Positions 1 through 7,093 are shown, counted from the stretch's first letter. The stretch is DNA of 10,450 nt from Acidaminococcaceae bacterium (GCA_028693975.1 JAQUUF010000029.1:1-10450), one strand, 5' to 3'. Notes: a model not told the origin generated them from the sequence alone. Made by a program: numbers and translations.

Positions 1-528
1 GACGAACCTACTAATCATTTGGATATCCTCGCCAAAGAGGCCGTTGAAGCGGCTCTGGCCATTTTTAATGGCACAGTGTTATTGGTTAGCCATGATAGAT
101 ATCTGGTCAATGAAATTGCTTCGCGAATTTGGGAAATAAAAGACGGAAATATACATGATTATAAGGGTAATTATGATTTTTATCTGGCTGAGAGGAGCAA
201 GATAGCGGCGGCAAAACCTGCTCTTACTACAGGAACAGCGCCTAAGCAACAGCGACAAGAACCTGCACCAAGTGTTACCAAACAACAGGCAAAAGTGGAT
301 AAAAAACGCTATACCCCACAAGAGGCAGCCAGAATTCTGCCGGTAGTGGAGCTGCGTATTAGGGAGCAGGAGGCTTTGCAGAAGGTTATGGAGCAAAAAT
401 TGGCTGACCCTAGTAATCAGCAAGATTTAGCAACTAGTCAACGTATGGCAGACGAATATTCGGCTATTAAAATGGAGATTGATAAGCTGATGGAGCAATG
501 GGAAACTGTCATGGAATGTTTGGAGTGA
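1..528 (+). CDS. ABC-F family ATPase, C-terminal part (5' end outside window)
   Basis: The reading frame is open from base 1 and ends at TGA 526-528, giving 175 residues of a longer protein. It opens on the Walker B and D-loop motif DEPTNHLD (window residues 1-8), and the switch histidine lies in LLVSHDRYL (residues 27-35). The D-E-P-T-N-H-L-D form is typical of the ABC-F class, which has two ATPase domains and no membrane domain and acts on ribosomes as translation or antibiotic-protection factors. Then follow the KGNYDFYL segment, a Q/P/A/K-rich linker (about 70-100) and a charged helical tail (about 100-175), which resembles the coiled-coil C-terminal domain of Uup/YdiF-like members. The subtype cannot be set without the first ATPase domain and the interdomain linker. 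The next gene starts 9 bases after the stop, so they are probably co-transcribed. Confidence 0.93.
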   Translation, partial: DEPTNHLDILAKEAVEAALAIFNGTVLLVSHDRYLVNEIASRIWEIKDGNIHDYKGNYDFYLAERSKIAAAKPALTTGTAPKQQRQEPAPSVTKQQAKVDKKRYTPQEAARILPVVELRIREQEALQKVMEQKLADPSNQQDLATSQRMADEYSAIKMEIDKLMEQWETVMECLE

Positions 529-537
529 GGTGACAAG

Positions 538-1230
538 ATGCAAAATAAACTACAGAAATTCATGCAAATGCTAATACAATATCACAGCGACCTAGTCTTT
601 AATCCCTGGGCGGACTATGACTCTGGTTATGATATTTCAGACCTAGCTCCCCACATTAGGGCGGCCAATCTTGAACGCTACCTTGTGCTACGCTTAAAGG
701 CTAAGTATTTATTTTTGGCGGAAGCCTTGGGATACCAAGGTGGGCATTTTAGTGGCATGGCTATGACTAGCGAGAGAATTCTTTTGGGTAAGCATCCGCA
801 GATTAAACCAGAGGTGGTCTTGGGACAGTGGGAGTACCAAAGAACTAGTAATCCTTTGGCGCAGGGACTTAGCGCGAAGGTGCGTGAAGAAGGATTTAAC
901 GAGCCGACGGCCACGGTCATGTGGGGAGAATTGGCTAGGCATCAATTGTCGCCGCGTCAGGCCATATTGTGGAACATATTTCCTTTTCACCCTTATAAAA
1001 AATCTGGCTTGTTGACCAACAGAACACCTACTACCGAAGAATTAGATGAGGGTGTTCTTTATACCAAATTTTTGCTACAATTAATACCGGGATTACAGAT
1101 TATTTCAATTGGACAGAAATCGCAGCTGACCCTGAAGCGGTATGGCATTGAATGTCAGGCAGTGCGTCATCCTTCTATGGGTGGGGCCAGTGAATTCAGG
1201 GTTGCGCTACAGCGTTTATTTCCGGAATGA
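538..1230 (+). CDS. uracil-DNA glycosylase superfamily protein
   Basis: This 230-residue protein carries the spaced motifs of the uracil-DNA glycosylase fold: a glycine-rich first loop GYQGGHFSGMAMTSER (residues 65-80), WNIFPFHP (145-152) and the His-containing DNA-intercalation loop RHPSMGGASEF (210-220). Superfamily members remove uracil or related damaged bases from DNA in base-excision repair. In family 4 and 5 enzymes the first motif has an acidic or polar catalytic residue. Here that loop has none obvious, so the biochemical activity is less certain than the fold. The start ATG has GAGGTG at 527-532, overlapping the stop of the ABC-F gene, so translation may be coupled. It is followed at 24 bases by the ThrE genes with no terminator. 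Confidence 0.85.
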   Translation: MQNKLQKFMQMLIQYHSDLVFNPWADYDSGYDISDLAPHIRAANLERYLVLRLKAKYLFLAEALGYQGGHFSGMAMTSERILLGKHPQIKPEVVLGQWEYQRTSNPLAQGLSAKVREEGFNEPTATVMWGELARHQLSPRQAILWNIFPFHPYKKSGLLTNRTPTTEELDEGVLYTKFLLQLIPGLQIISIGQKSQLTLKRYGIECQAVRHPSMGGASEFRVALQRLFPE

Positions 1231-1254
1231 TATTTTGAATGCAGAGGAAACAAT

Positions 1255-2031
1255 ATGAAGACTACTTGTGCCAATGTGATGCAAATGACAAGCGAACAGG
1301 TTTTGGATATAGCGGTCTTGGCGGGCAAGATTCTCTTGTGCAGTGGGGCTGAGACCTATAGGGTAGAGGATACTATTACTAGGATGTGTGCTGTCCGTGG
1401 AATGAATTCTGTGACCGTATTTTGCACTCCTTCTGTTATTATCGTCAGCGATGAGTTTGCTAATGGCTGTACCTTGATGTATCGAGCTACGAGGCGCGGT
1501 ACAGATTTAGGACTGATTAGTGAAATTAATAATTTGTCTTTTAACTGGTATCAATGGCCGTATAGCTATGAATCCACCATGAGGCTGCTCAAAGAAAAGC
1601 TAGAGCGACCGACTCGGCCTCCTTGGCTTGTGGCTCTGGCCTCAGGGGTGGGGGCTGCTGCTTTTGCCGTTATGCTTGGGGGAAATACTTACGATTTTTG
1701 TGCAGCTTTGGCAGCAGGTTTTATGGCGATGCTGGTTTTGCGAAAATTAGCAGTATTCCGTCCTAGCAGTTTTTGGGAGACTACTTTGGCAGGTATTATT
1801 CTGTCTTTGGTTGCTGTAGCAGCTGTCCAAATTAATCACGAGTGTAATCTGGAAAATGTTATTGTTGGTGCGATTATGCCTTTTTTGCCTGGCGTGGCAT
1901 TAACTAATGGCTTGAGAGATTATATGGCGGGAGATCTTATGAGTGGCAATGCTAGAGTAAGCGAGGCGGTCTTATTGGTGGGCGGTTTGGCTGTAGGTAT
2001 GGCAGCTATTTTAAGCGTTTGGTATATGTAG
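1255..2031 (+). CDS. threonine/serine exporter ThrE family, N-terminal subunit (DUF1212/YjjP-like)
   Basis: This 258-residue protein matches the N-terminal half of ThrE-type exporters. The soluble domain has the family signature GAETYRVEDT (residues 31-40) and is followed by hydrophobic segments at about 123-145, 147-163, 176-193, 202-220 and 237-257. LPGVALTNGLRD (211-222) and GDLMSG (226-231) are also characteristic. In Corynebacterium the two halves are one polypeptide exporting threonine and serine. In many other bacteria, and here, they are two genes (compare YjjP/YjjB, linked to succinate transport in E. coli). The substrate, amino acid or dicarboxylate, is therefore open. The start ATG has AGAGG at 1243-1247 with good spacing. 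The partner gene follows directly. Confidence 0.88.
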   Translation: MKTTCANVMQMTSEQVLDIAVLAGKILLCSGAETYRVEDTITRMCAVRGMNSVTVFCTPSVIIVSDEFANGCTLMYRATRRGTDLGLISEINNLSFNWYQWPYSYESTMRLLKEKLERPTRPPWLVALASGVGAAAFAVMLGGNTYDFCAALAAGFMAMLVLRKLAVFRPSSFWETTLAGIILSLVAVAAVQINHECNLENVIVGAIMPFLPGVALTNGLRDYMAGDLMSGNARVSEAVLLVGGLAVGMAAILSVWYM

Positions 2032-2037
2032 GAGGAG
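2030..2037 (+). promoter_or_regulatory. ribosome binding site that sets the start of the second ThrE subunit
   Basis: AGGAGGAG overlaps the TAG stop (2029-2031) of the first subunit and lies just upstream of ATG 2040. It argues against the in-frame TTG at 2019, which lies upstream of this site. It also implies that translation of the two subunits is coupled. Confidence 0.8.
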
Positions 2038-2039
2038 AA

Positions 2040-2495
2040 ATGTTGTTATCTGTTCTTTTCGCGTTTTTGGCAACGATGGCTTTTGGCGTTTTGTTTAATA
2101 CGCCTAAGAAAGATTTATTGCCCGGCGGTGTGGCCGGGGCATTAGGCTGGGCGGTTTTTATCTATATGAGGGATATCTGGGGCTATAATTCCCAAGTAAG
2201 CAATTTTGCGGCCACAGTGGCACTGGCGCTATTGTGCGAAGTGTTTGCTCGTATGTTCAAAGAACCGGTTACCCTTTTTTCTATTCCGGCAATTATTCCT
2301 TTGGTACCTGGCTTACCCATGTATCAAGGCATGAAACTTTTGATGATGCATGCATATAATGTGGGAATGGATAAGTTAGTTCAAGCGGCTTTGGATGCAG
2401 CCTTTATTTCCTTAGGAATATTGTTGGTGTCTAGCTTGGCTCGTTTGTTCAAAAATTCTCAGCAAAAAATAAAAGGATTGAAGGTAAGGGTATGA
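2040..2495 (+). CDS. threonine/serine exporter ThrE family, C-terminal subunit (DUF3815/YjjB-like)
   Basis: This 151-residue protein is almost entirely membrane-embedded, with hydrophobic segments at about 2-19, 27-43, 54-71, 79-98 and 115-137. It has the family motifs LFNTPKKDLLPGG (residues 18-30) and IIPLVPGLPMYQGM (85-98), the latter matching the PLVPG signature of the ThrE second half. It should assemble with the preceding protein into one inner-membrane exporter. ATG 2040 is preferred over TTG 2019 because a strong AGGAGG lies directly before it. The TGA stop overlaps the next start as ATGA (2492-2495), so the BMP-family gene is translationally coupled although it has no known role with ThrE. 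Confidence 0.88.
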   Translation: MLLSVLFAFLATMAFGVLFNTPKKDLLPGGVAGALGWAVFIYMRDIWGYNSQVSNFAATVALALLCEVFARMFKEPVTLFSIPAIIPLVPGLPMYQGMKLLMMHAYNVGMDKLVQAALDAAFISLGILLVSSLARLFKNSQQKIKGLKVRV

Positions 2496-3514
2496 AGATT
2501 AGTTGGTTCCATAGAGTTGCGGTGGTGGGTGTACTGTGTATAATGGGGGCAGTCGTAGAGGCAGCTCCGCTAAAGGGGTTGGTGTGTTTTAATGGACAAC
2601 CGCAAGAAAATGGTTTTAATAGCTTAGCCCAAAAAGGCGTACAACAAGCACAGACAGACTATCCTCTTAACCTAGACATCACAACCCTAGTGGCTATTAC
2701 GCCTGAAGCGAAGGAAGAAGCCAGGAAGGGTATTTTGAGCCAAAAGTGGGATTTTGTAGTAGGAATTGGTGACGACTATGCCGCGCTTTTGCAAGAAGAA
2801 GCCAAAAAGAATGTTGCTACTAAATATACTGTTGTTGATACTGCGTCTTCGCTAAACCAAGCCAATTGGCATAACGTGGCATTTAATGATAAGGAAGCAG
2901 GCTATTTGGCGGGTGTAATTGCTGCCAGTGAGAGTACGGGCAATAAAATAGGATTTATCGGTGGCAACGAAAAATTTCCCTCGCAAAAAGCCTTGTTAAA
3001 GGGGTATATTACTGGCATATTGGCAGTTAAGCCAGAGGCAGAGATTTATGCCTATTATATTGGGAATTTTACTGATAGCAAGAAGGCTGGCAAAAGAGCA
3101 GAGAAATTTTACAATAAAGGGGTAGATGTAATTTTCCATGCGGCAGATCGTGCCTCAGAAGGCATTATAGCTGTTGCTGCAGAGAAACGTAAGTTTGTCA
3201 TTGGCTGCGATTATGACCAAGCTTTGGCTCAAAAAGAGCCAGCGAAGCAAAACAGTATTATTACCAGCGCTCTCAAAAGAGTGGATAAGGCGGTCTGCGA
3301 TACTTTGCAAGCTTTGGCTCGTCGCAAATGGCAGGCTGGCTCTGTAGAATATAACTTTAGAAATGATGGCGTGGGCTATGCCGTCAATGCCCTTAATAAA
3401 GATAAAATAGCCACTTGGCAGGAGAATTTGGCTGATGCAGAGGCTAAGCTTTATGTGCAGACAAATAATGATATTGATTATACAGTAGCCGATAGAGTAA
3501 AATTAAAGAAGTAA
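2492..3514 (+). CDS. BMP/PnrA-family periplasmic binding protein, orphan
   Basis: This 340-residue protein matches the BMP family (Treponema PnrA, Borrelia BmpA), solute-binding proteins that usually capture nucleosides for ABC importers. Visible hallmarks are the early GFNSLAQKGVQQA (about 41-53), WDFVVGIGDDY, the NVAFNDKEAGYLAGVIAA region near 128-145, the KIGFIGG strand, and DVIFHAADRASEG before a final domain. The N terminus is a classic Sec signal peptide with predicted cleavage after VEA (residue 24). No lipobox is present, unlike most BMP proteins of monoderm bacteria, so it is probably free in a periplasm. No BMP-type permease or ATPase lies next to it, so it either uses a transporter encoded elsewhere or acts as a sensor. 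The ligand is unknown. Confidence 0.85.
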   Translation: MKISWFHRVAVVGVLCIMGAVVEAAPLKGLVCFNGQPQENGFNSLAQKGVQQAQTDYPLNLDITTLVAITPEAKEEARKGILSQKWDFVVGIGDDYAALLQEEAKKNVATKYTVVDTASSLNQANWHNVAFNDKEAGYLAGVIAASESTGNKIGFIGGNEKFPSQKALLKGYITGILAVKPEAEIYAYYIGNFTDSKKAGKRAEKFYNKGVDVIFHAADRASEGIIAVAAEKRKFVIGCDYDQALAQKEPAKQNSIITSALKRVDKAVCDTLQALARRKWQAGSVEYNFRNDGVGYAVNALNKDKIATWQENLADAEAKLYVQTNNDIDYTVADRVKLKK

Positions 3515-3538
3515 GATTGTCATAAGGGAGAGATTGCA

Positions 3539-4372
3539 ATGGGATTTAAACCTCCAAAAGAACTCATTGCTAGTGCGGCGGGAGCCGGTGCTGGCAAGCC
3601 GAAACAAAGTGCCACAGCTACAGCGGGTCTTACATTTTTGGCAGGAGCCTATATAGCTTTGGGTGGATTTTTGGCTATTCGTTGTGCTAATGCTCTGCCT
3701 GCCAATATTTGGGGCTCGATGGGCAAATTAATATTTGCAGCAGTATTTCCGCTAGGCTTGATGTTGGTAGTAGTATGTGGGGCCGACCTTTTTACCGGCA
3801 ATTGTTTGACATTGACAGCGGCATGGTATAGAAGCAAGATTTCTTTGGGTCAAGTAGTCAAAAGTTTAGTTACTTCTTGGGTGGGTAATTTTGTCGGAGC
3901 TCTTTTTGTAGCTTATTTTATGGCTTATGCCACAGGTATTATTTTTGAAGCTGTCAAAACTAACGGTGTGGCAACTATGCCCTGGGCTCAGAGTGTGGTA
4001 GCTTTAGCTAATGCTAAATGTAGTTTTAGCTTCAGCGCGGCTTTTTGGCGTGCCGTGGGTTGTAACTGGCTAGTATGTCTCGCTGTCTATGCTGCCATGT
4101 CAGCAGAAGATATTGGTGGCAAGATTCTTGCTCTTTGGTTTCCGACGATGGGTTTTGTGGCTCTAGGCATGGAACATTGCGTTGCTAATATGTTCTTTGT
4201 GCCTTTGGGTATCTTTACCGGGTTAGACCCGCGTTACCACGGAACAGCCTTGCAGATTGACTGGAGTGGCTTTTTTGCCCATAATCTGCTGCCTGTAACT
4301 TTGGGCAATATTGTAGGGGGAGCACTTTTTGTTGGCTTGTTATACTGTCTGATTTATAAGGAGGATAAGTAA
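3539..4372 (+). CDS. formate/nitrite transporter (FNT) family channel
   Basis: This 277-residue protein has the FNT family layout of about six membrane segments. It shows the first signature GADLFTGN (residues 81-88), the loop with GNFVGA (116-121), and GMEHCVANMFF (210-220). H213 sits where the conserved pore histidine of FocA/NirC acts in gating and protonation of the anion. FNT channels move formate, nitrite or hydrosulfide as homopentamers in the cytoplasmic membrane. No pyruvate formate-lyase or nitrite reductase gene is adjacent to fix the substrate, though formate would suit a fermenting anaerobe. GGGAG at 3526-3530 lies 8 bases before ATG. It is preceded at 24 bases by the BMP gene and followed at 5 bases by the barnase gene. 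Confidence 0.92.
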   Translation: MGFKPPKELIASAAGAGAGKPKQSATATAGLTFLAGAYIALGGFLAIRCANALPANIWGSMGKLIFAAVFPLGLMLVVVCGADLFTGNCLTLTAAWYRSKISLGQVVKSLVTSWVGNFVGALFVAYFMAYATGIIFEAVKTNGVATMPWAQSVVALANAKCSFSFSAAFWRAVGCNWLVCLAVYAAMSAEDIGGKILALWFPTMGFVALGMEHCVANMFFVPLGIFTGLDPRYHGTALQIDWSGFFAHNLLPVTLGNIVGGALFVGLLYCLIYKEDK

Positions 4373-4377
4373 ACGCT

Positions 4378-4842
4378 ATGTCCAAAAAGCTTATGCGTCT
4401 GACAGGGTTGATTTTAGGTTTAATCTTTTGTCTAGGTCTAGTGTTCGGCTGTGGCAGTAGCAAACAAAATACTACGACAACAGCATCATCAAAGACGGCT
4501 CAAATTGCTGCAGATGGTCAATACACAAGCAAGCATGATGTAGCTCTTTATATTCACACTTACAAAAAATTGCCAGCGAACTTTATTACCAAAAAAGAGG
4601 CGCAACGGTTAGGTTGGAAGCAAAAAGGAACTTTGGATAAGGTGGCGCCGGGCAAAAGTATTGGCGGCGACAAGTTTGGCAATTTTGAGAAAAAATTACC
4701 TACCAAAGGCGGAAGGCACTATACAGAGTGCGATATTAACTATAAAAAAGGCAATAGAGGACCTGAGCGGATAGTTTTTTCTAATGATGGCTTGATTTTT
4801 TACTGCAAAGACCATTATAATACATTCGAACAACTTTATTAG
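4378..4842 (+). CDS. barnase-family ribonuclease, predicted lipoprotein
   Basis: This 154-residue protein is a barnase-type guanyl-specific ribonuclease behind a lipoprotein signal (lipobox VFGC, acylated Cys25) and a short Ser/Thr/Ala linker to about residue 50. The catalytic domain (about 51-154) matches barnase closely: DKVAPGKSIGGDKF, GGRHYTECDINY, DHYNTF. The key residues are present: K72 (barnase Lys27), E117 (Glu73, general base), R127 and R131 (Arg83, Arg87) and H146 (His102, general acid). The enzyme should be active and face the outside of the membrane. Bacillus barnase is secreted free, so lipid anchoring is a notable variant. Two cysteines not in barnase, C118 and C143, lie close to the active site. 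Its AGGAGG (4359-4364) sits inside the last codons of the FNT gene, 13 bases from ATG, which is rather long. The inhibitor gene follows at 11 bases. Confidence 0.92.
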   Translation: MSKKLMRLTGLILGLIFCLGLVFGCGSSKQNTTTTASSKTAQIAADGQYTSKHDVALYIHTYKKLPANFITKKEAQRLGWKQKGTLDKVAPGKSIGGDKFGNFEKKLPTKGGRHYTECDINYKKGNRGPERIVFSNDGLIFYCKDHYNTFEQLY

Positions 4843-4853
4843 GGGAGAGAGCC

Positions 4854-5126
4854 ATGAGAAAGATTGTAGTTGAAGCAGAACGATATGAAAACCCAGAAGA
4901 GTTACAAGAGTATTTACAGGATTTATTTGGGTTCCCAGGTTATTATGGCAAGAATTTAGATGCCTTGTATGATGCTCTGGCAGAGATTGACGAGAAAACG
5001 CAAATTATTATTTCTACCCAAGTGACGGATGAAGAGAATTTGGGAGAGTATGGGGAGCGTCTTTTGGAGGTGTTTGAAGCAGCGGCACAAGACAATGATA
5101 ATCTAAAGGTGAAGATAACCAAATAG
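4854..5126 (+). CDS. barstar-family ribonuclease inhibitor
   Basis: This 90-residue acidic protein without a signal peptide has the length and core motif of barstar: FPGYYGKNLDALYDAL (residues 27-42). Y30, N34, D36 and D40 match barstar Tyr29, Asn33, Asp35 and Asp39, the side chains that plug the barnase active site. It would stay in the cytoplasm and neutralise barnase molecules not yet exported. The second contact, barstar Glu76, aligns with Ala76 here, with Glu75 just before it and Asp80 four residues on, so part of the interface has changed. A strong GGGGAGAG (4842-4849) precedes the start. It lies directly after the ribonuclease gene, the usual paired arrangement. Confidence 0.92.
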   Translation: MRKIVVEAERYENPEELQEYLQDLFGFPGYYGKNLDALYDALAEIDEKTQIIISTQVTDEENLGEYGERLLEVFEAAAQDNDNLKVKITK

Positions 5127-5134
5127 AAAGAAGA

Positions 5135-6076
5135 ATGCCTATGAAAAAGCTACGCTGGGTTCTAACTATTGTCCTAGCGGTTATTAGTTTGGTGTTAGGC
5201 TGTAAGGGAGCGCCGACGGCTACTGCTGACACGGCTTTAACATCTCAAGCTGCAGGACAAGTTGCAGCGGCTACTCCTGCGGGCCAATTGCCGCAGATGA
5301 AGATTACAACCTTCAATGTGGGTAAGGCAGATGCTCATTTAATTCAAGTAGCAGGCAAGAATATTGTTATTGATGCAGGCTTGCCGGAAGACGGCAACAC
5401 CTTAGTTAAACGTCTGCGGGCCTTGAACGTGGGGCAAATTGATACTTTAATTATGACGCATCCGCATAAGGATCATATAGGCGGTATGGTAGCTGTTTTA
5501 AATAGTATTTCGGTCAAGAACTTTTACGACCCAGAAATCAAGTACAACTCTAAGCTTTATGTTAAGATGCTGAACTTGCTGGCAACTAAACATATTGCAA
5601 CTAATTTGTTGCAAGGTCCTTCTGTCTTGCAAATAGCTCCATATGCAACTTTGGAGATACTATGGCCGCTGGATAAACCACAGCGCATTGTTTCGCAAGA
5701 CCCCAATGTTAATAGTTTGGTTATGCGGTTAGTCTATGGTAAGTATCGGGAAATGTTTACAGCGGATAGTTACAAAGAATCCGAATATGCTATTATAGCC
5801 AAGTATCCCAAGGATAAATTACAAGCTCAAGTGCTTAAGGTTGCTCATCACACTAGCAATACTTCAACTAGTTGGGAGTGGTTAGATGCAGTTAATCCTG
5901 AAGTAGCGGTGGCTAGTTATGGCAATATTGCCGGAGTAGATAAGAACAAGTATCCCAATAAAAAGACGCTCAAGCGAATAAAAGACCATAATATTAAGTT
6001 TTATGGCACTTATGAGCAAGGTGACATTATAATTACTACTGATGGTGTAAAGTATAAGGTTGAGACGGCTAAATAA
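5135..6076 (+). CDS. ComEC-like metallo-beta-lactamase-fold lipoprotein
   Basis: This 313-residue protein has a lipoprotein signal (VLGC, Cys23), an Ala/Thr/Gln-rich linker to about residue 54, and one metallo-beta-lactamase domain of the type found at the C terminus of ComEC/Rec2. The metal motif THPHKDHIGG (108-117) supplies H109, H111, D113 and H114. A third-motif Asp is at 211 (FTADS), and VAHHTSNTS (236-244) matches the ComEC form VxHHGSxxS. The competence-protein membrane domain is absent. Relatives are nucleases or phosphodiesterases, and the ComEC domain is proposed to degrade the non-transforming DNA strand, so an outward-facing nuclease is likely but the substrate is unproven. It starts 8 bases after the barstar gene. 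The start could be ATG 5135 or ATG 5141; the ribosome site (AGAAAGAAG) is weak for both. No clear terminator follows. Confidence 0.88.
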   Translation: MPMKKLRWVLTIVLAVISLVLGCKGAPTATADTALTSQAAGQVAAATPAGQLPQMKITTFNVGKADAHLIQVAGKNIVIDAGLPEDGNTLVKRLRALNVGQIDTLIMTHPHKDHIGGMVAVLNSISVKNFYDPEIKYNSKLYVKMLNLLATKHIATNLLQGPSVLQIAPYATLEILWPLDKPQRIVSQDPNVNSLVMRLVYGKYREMFTADSYKESEYAIIAKYPKDKLQAQVLKVAHHTSNTSTSWEWLDAVNPEVAVASYGNIAGVDKNKYPNKKTLKRIKDHNIKFYGTYEQGDIIITTDGVKYKVETAK

Positions 6077-6088
6077 AGCAAATAGTTG

Positions 6089-6117
6089 TTTACTTTTCTA
6101 ACTGTCTAACATATAAT
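6089..6117 (+). promoter_or_regulatory. promoter of the amino-acid-binding lipoprotein gene
   Basis: TTTACT (6089-6094) and a perfect TATAAT (6112-6117) are 17 bases apart. The predicted start of transcription is near 6124, leaving a short leader to the AAGGAGGGG ribosome site at 6136-6144. I see no room for a riboswitch in this leader. Confidence 0.75.
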
Positions 6118-6151
6118 GAACGGGTAACGATAATTAAGGAGGGGTTTAGTG

Positions 6152-6955
6152 ATGAGAAAAATGATGATGCTATTGATGTCCTTAGCTTTAGTAGCAGGGT
6201 TGATAGCAGGCTGTGGTGGCGGCGAGAAAAAGGCGGCAGCACCGGCTAGCAAAGAAGCACCTAAGAAAATTGTGGTAGGATTGGATGACAATTTCCCACC
6301 CATGGGCTTTAAAAATGAGAAGAACGAGATTGTCGGGTTTGACATTGATATGGCTAAAGAAGCTAGCAAGCGTTTAGGTATTCCAGTAGAATTTAAGCCG
6401 ATTGACTGGTCTAGTAAAGAAGCTGAGCTCAAAAGTGGACGTATTGATTGCATTTGGAATGGTTTGAATATCACCGAAGACCGCAAGAAAAATATGTTGT
6501 TCAGCAACCCATATATGGAATGTAAGCAATTATTGTTTGTTCCTGTTGGTTCGGCCATCAAAGGTCAAGCTGATTTGAAAGGCAAAGTAGTCGGTATGCA
6601 AAGTGCCTCCACCGCTGAGATTAATTTGGAAAAAGACCCGGAATTTGCTAAGACATTGAAAGAAGTTAAGAAATATCCGGATTGTATTGCTGCTATGATG
6701 GATATGGAAGCTGGACGTGTTGATGCTATTATCACTGATGAAATTGTTGGCCGTTATTATATGAGCAAGAAACCCGGCAAGTTTGTCTGCTTAGATGCCA
6801 AACCGGTTGGCCCTGTTGGTTACTTCGGTATTGCTTTCCGCAAGGAAGACACTGCTTTGAAGGACAAAGTGCAAAAGACTTTGGATGAAATGAAGAAAGA
6901 TGGTACTAGCGGTAAGATTTGTAAGAAATGGTTTAATGCCGACATAATAATGTAA
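6152..6955 (+). CDS. polar amino-acid ABC transporter, substrate-binding lipoprotein (SBP family 3)
   Basis: This 267-residue family-3 binding protein delivers a polar amino acid to the ABC importer encoded downstream. It has a lipobox LIAGC (Cys21), a charged linker, and the two-lobed SBP_bac_3 fold beginning at KIVVGLDDNFPPMGF (39-53). GFDIDMAKE (62-70), the arginine of ITEDRKKNMLFS (R111, the usual carboxylate ligand) and the aspartate of DAIITDEIVG (D196, the usual amino-group ligand) identify an amino-acid binder. Cys residues at 100, 124, 178, 203 and 257 are unusually many for a secreted protein. ATG 6152 is chosen because the AAGGAGG site is 9 bases upstream, but GTG 6149 is also possible. 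The gene has its own promoter and terminator, so it can be made in excess over the permease. The exact substrate cannot be read from sequence. Confidence 0.93.
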   Translation: MRKMMMLLMSLALVAGLIAGCGGGEKKAAAPASKEAPKKIVVGLDDNFPPMGFKNEKNEIVGFDIDMAKEASKRLGIPVEFKPIDWSSKEAELKSGRIDCIWNGLNITEDRKKNMLFSNPYMECKQLLFVPVGSAIKGQADLKGKVVGMQSASTAEINLEKDPEFAKTLKEVKKYPDCIAAMMDMEAGRVDAIITDEIVGRYYMSKKPGKFVCLDAKPVGPVGYFGIAFRKEDTALKDKVQKTLDEMKKDGTSGKICKKWFNADIIM

Positions 6956-6972
6956 GAATTAGAAATAAGGTG

Positions 6973-7009
6973 GCAGGGACGAGTTCTTAGGACTTGTCCT
7001 TGCTTTTTT
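6973..7009 (+). terminator. rho-independent terminator after the binding-protein gene
   Basis: GCAGGGACGAG (6973-6983) pairs with CTTGTCCTTGC (6993-7003) in an 11-bp stem with two G-U pairs, followed by T6 (7004-7009). It separates the binding-protein gene from the permease gene. It may be partial, lowering read-through into the membrane components. Confidence 0.88.
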
Positions 7010-7061
7010 GTTGCTTTAATTACAAGCAGGAGATAAATTAGTGGCTTACTGTGGTATTAAA

Positions 7062-7070
7062 TGCTATAAT
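7062..7070 (+). promoter_or_regulatory. extended -10 promoter for the permease-ATPase pair
   Basis: TGCTATAAT is a perfect extended -10 (TGnTATAAT). The -35 region 17 bases upstream (TGGCTT, 7042-7047) is poor, as is common for extended -10 promoters. Transcription would start near 7077, just upstream of the permease start. Confidence 0.65.
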
Positions 7071-7093
7071 ATTACATATCTTTTACTAAATAT

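Noticed and set aside
2019..2039. TTG start at 2019 for the second ThrE subunit
   Set aside because: It lies upstream of the AGGAGG at 2030-2035, which serves ATG 2040, and adds residues encoded by the ribosome site itself.
4332..4360. Possible promoter TTGGCT-17-TATAAG before the barnase gene
   Set aside because: A transcript from it would begin near 4367, after the AGGAGG at 4359-4364, leaving the gene without its ribosome site.
6106..6561. 151-codon minus-strand open frame opposite the binding-protein gene
   Set aside because: It lies antisense to a well-supported lipoprotein gene and across its promoter, and has no recognisable domain or ribosome site.
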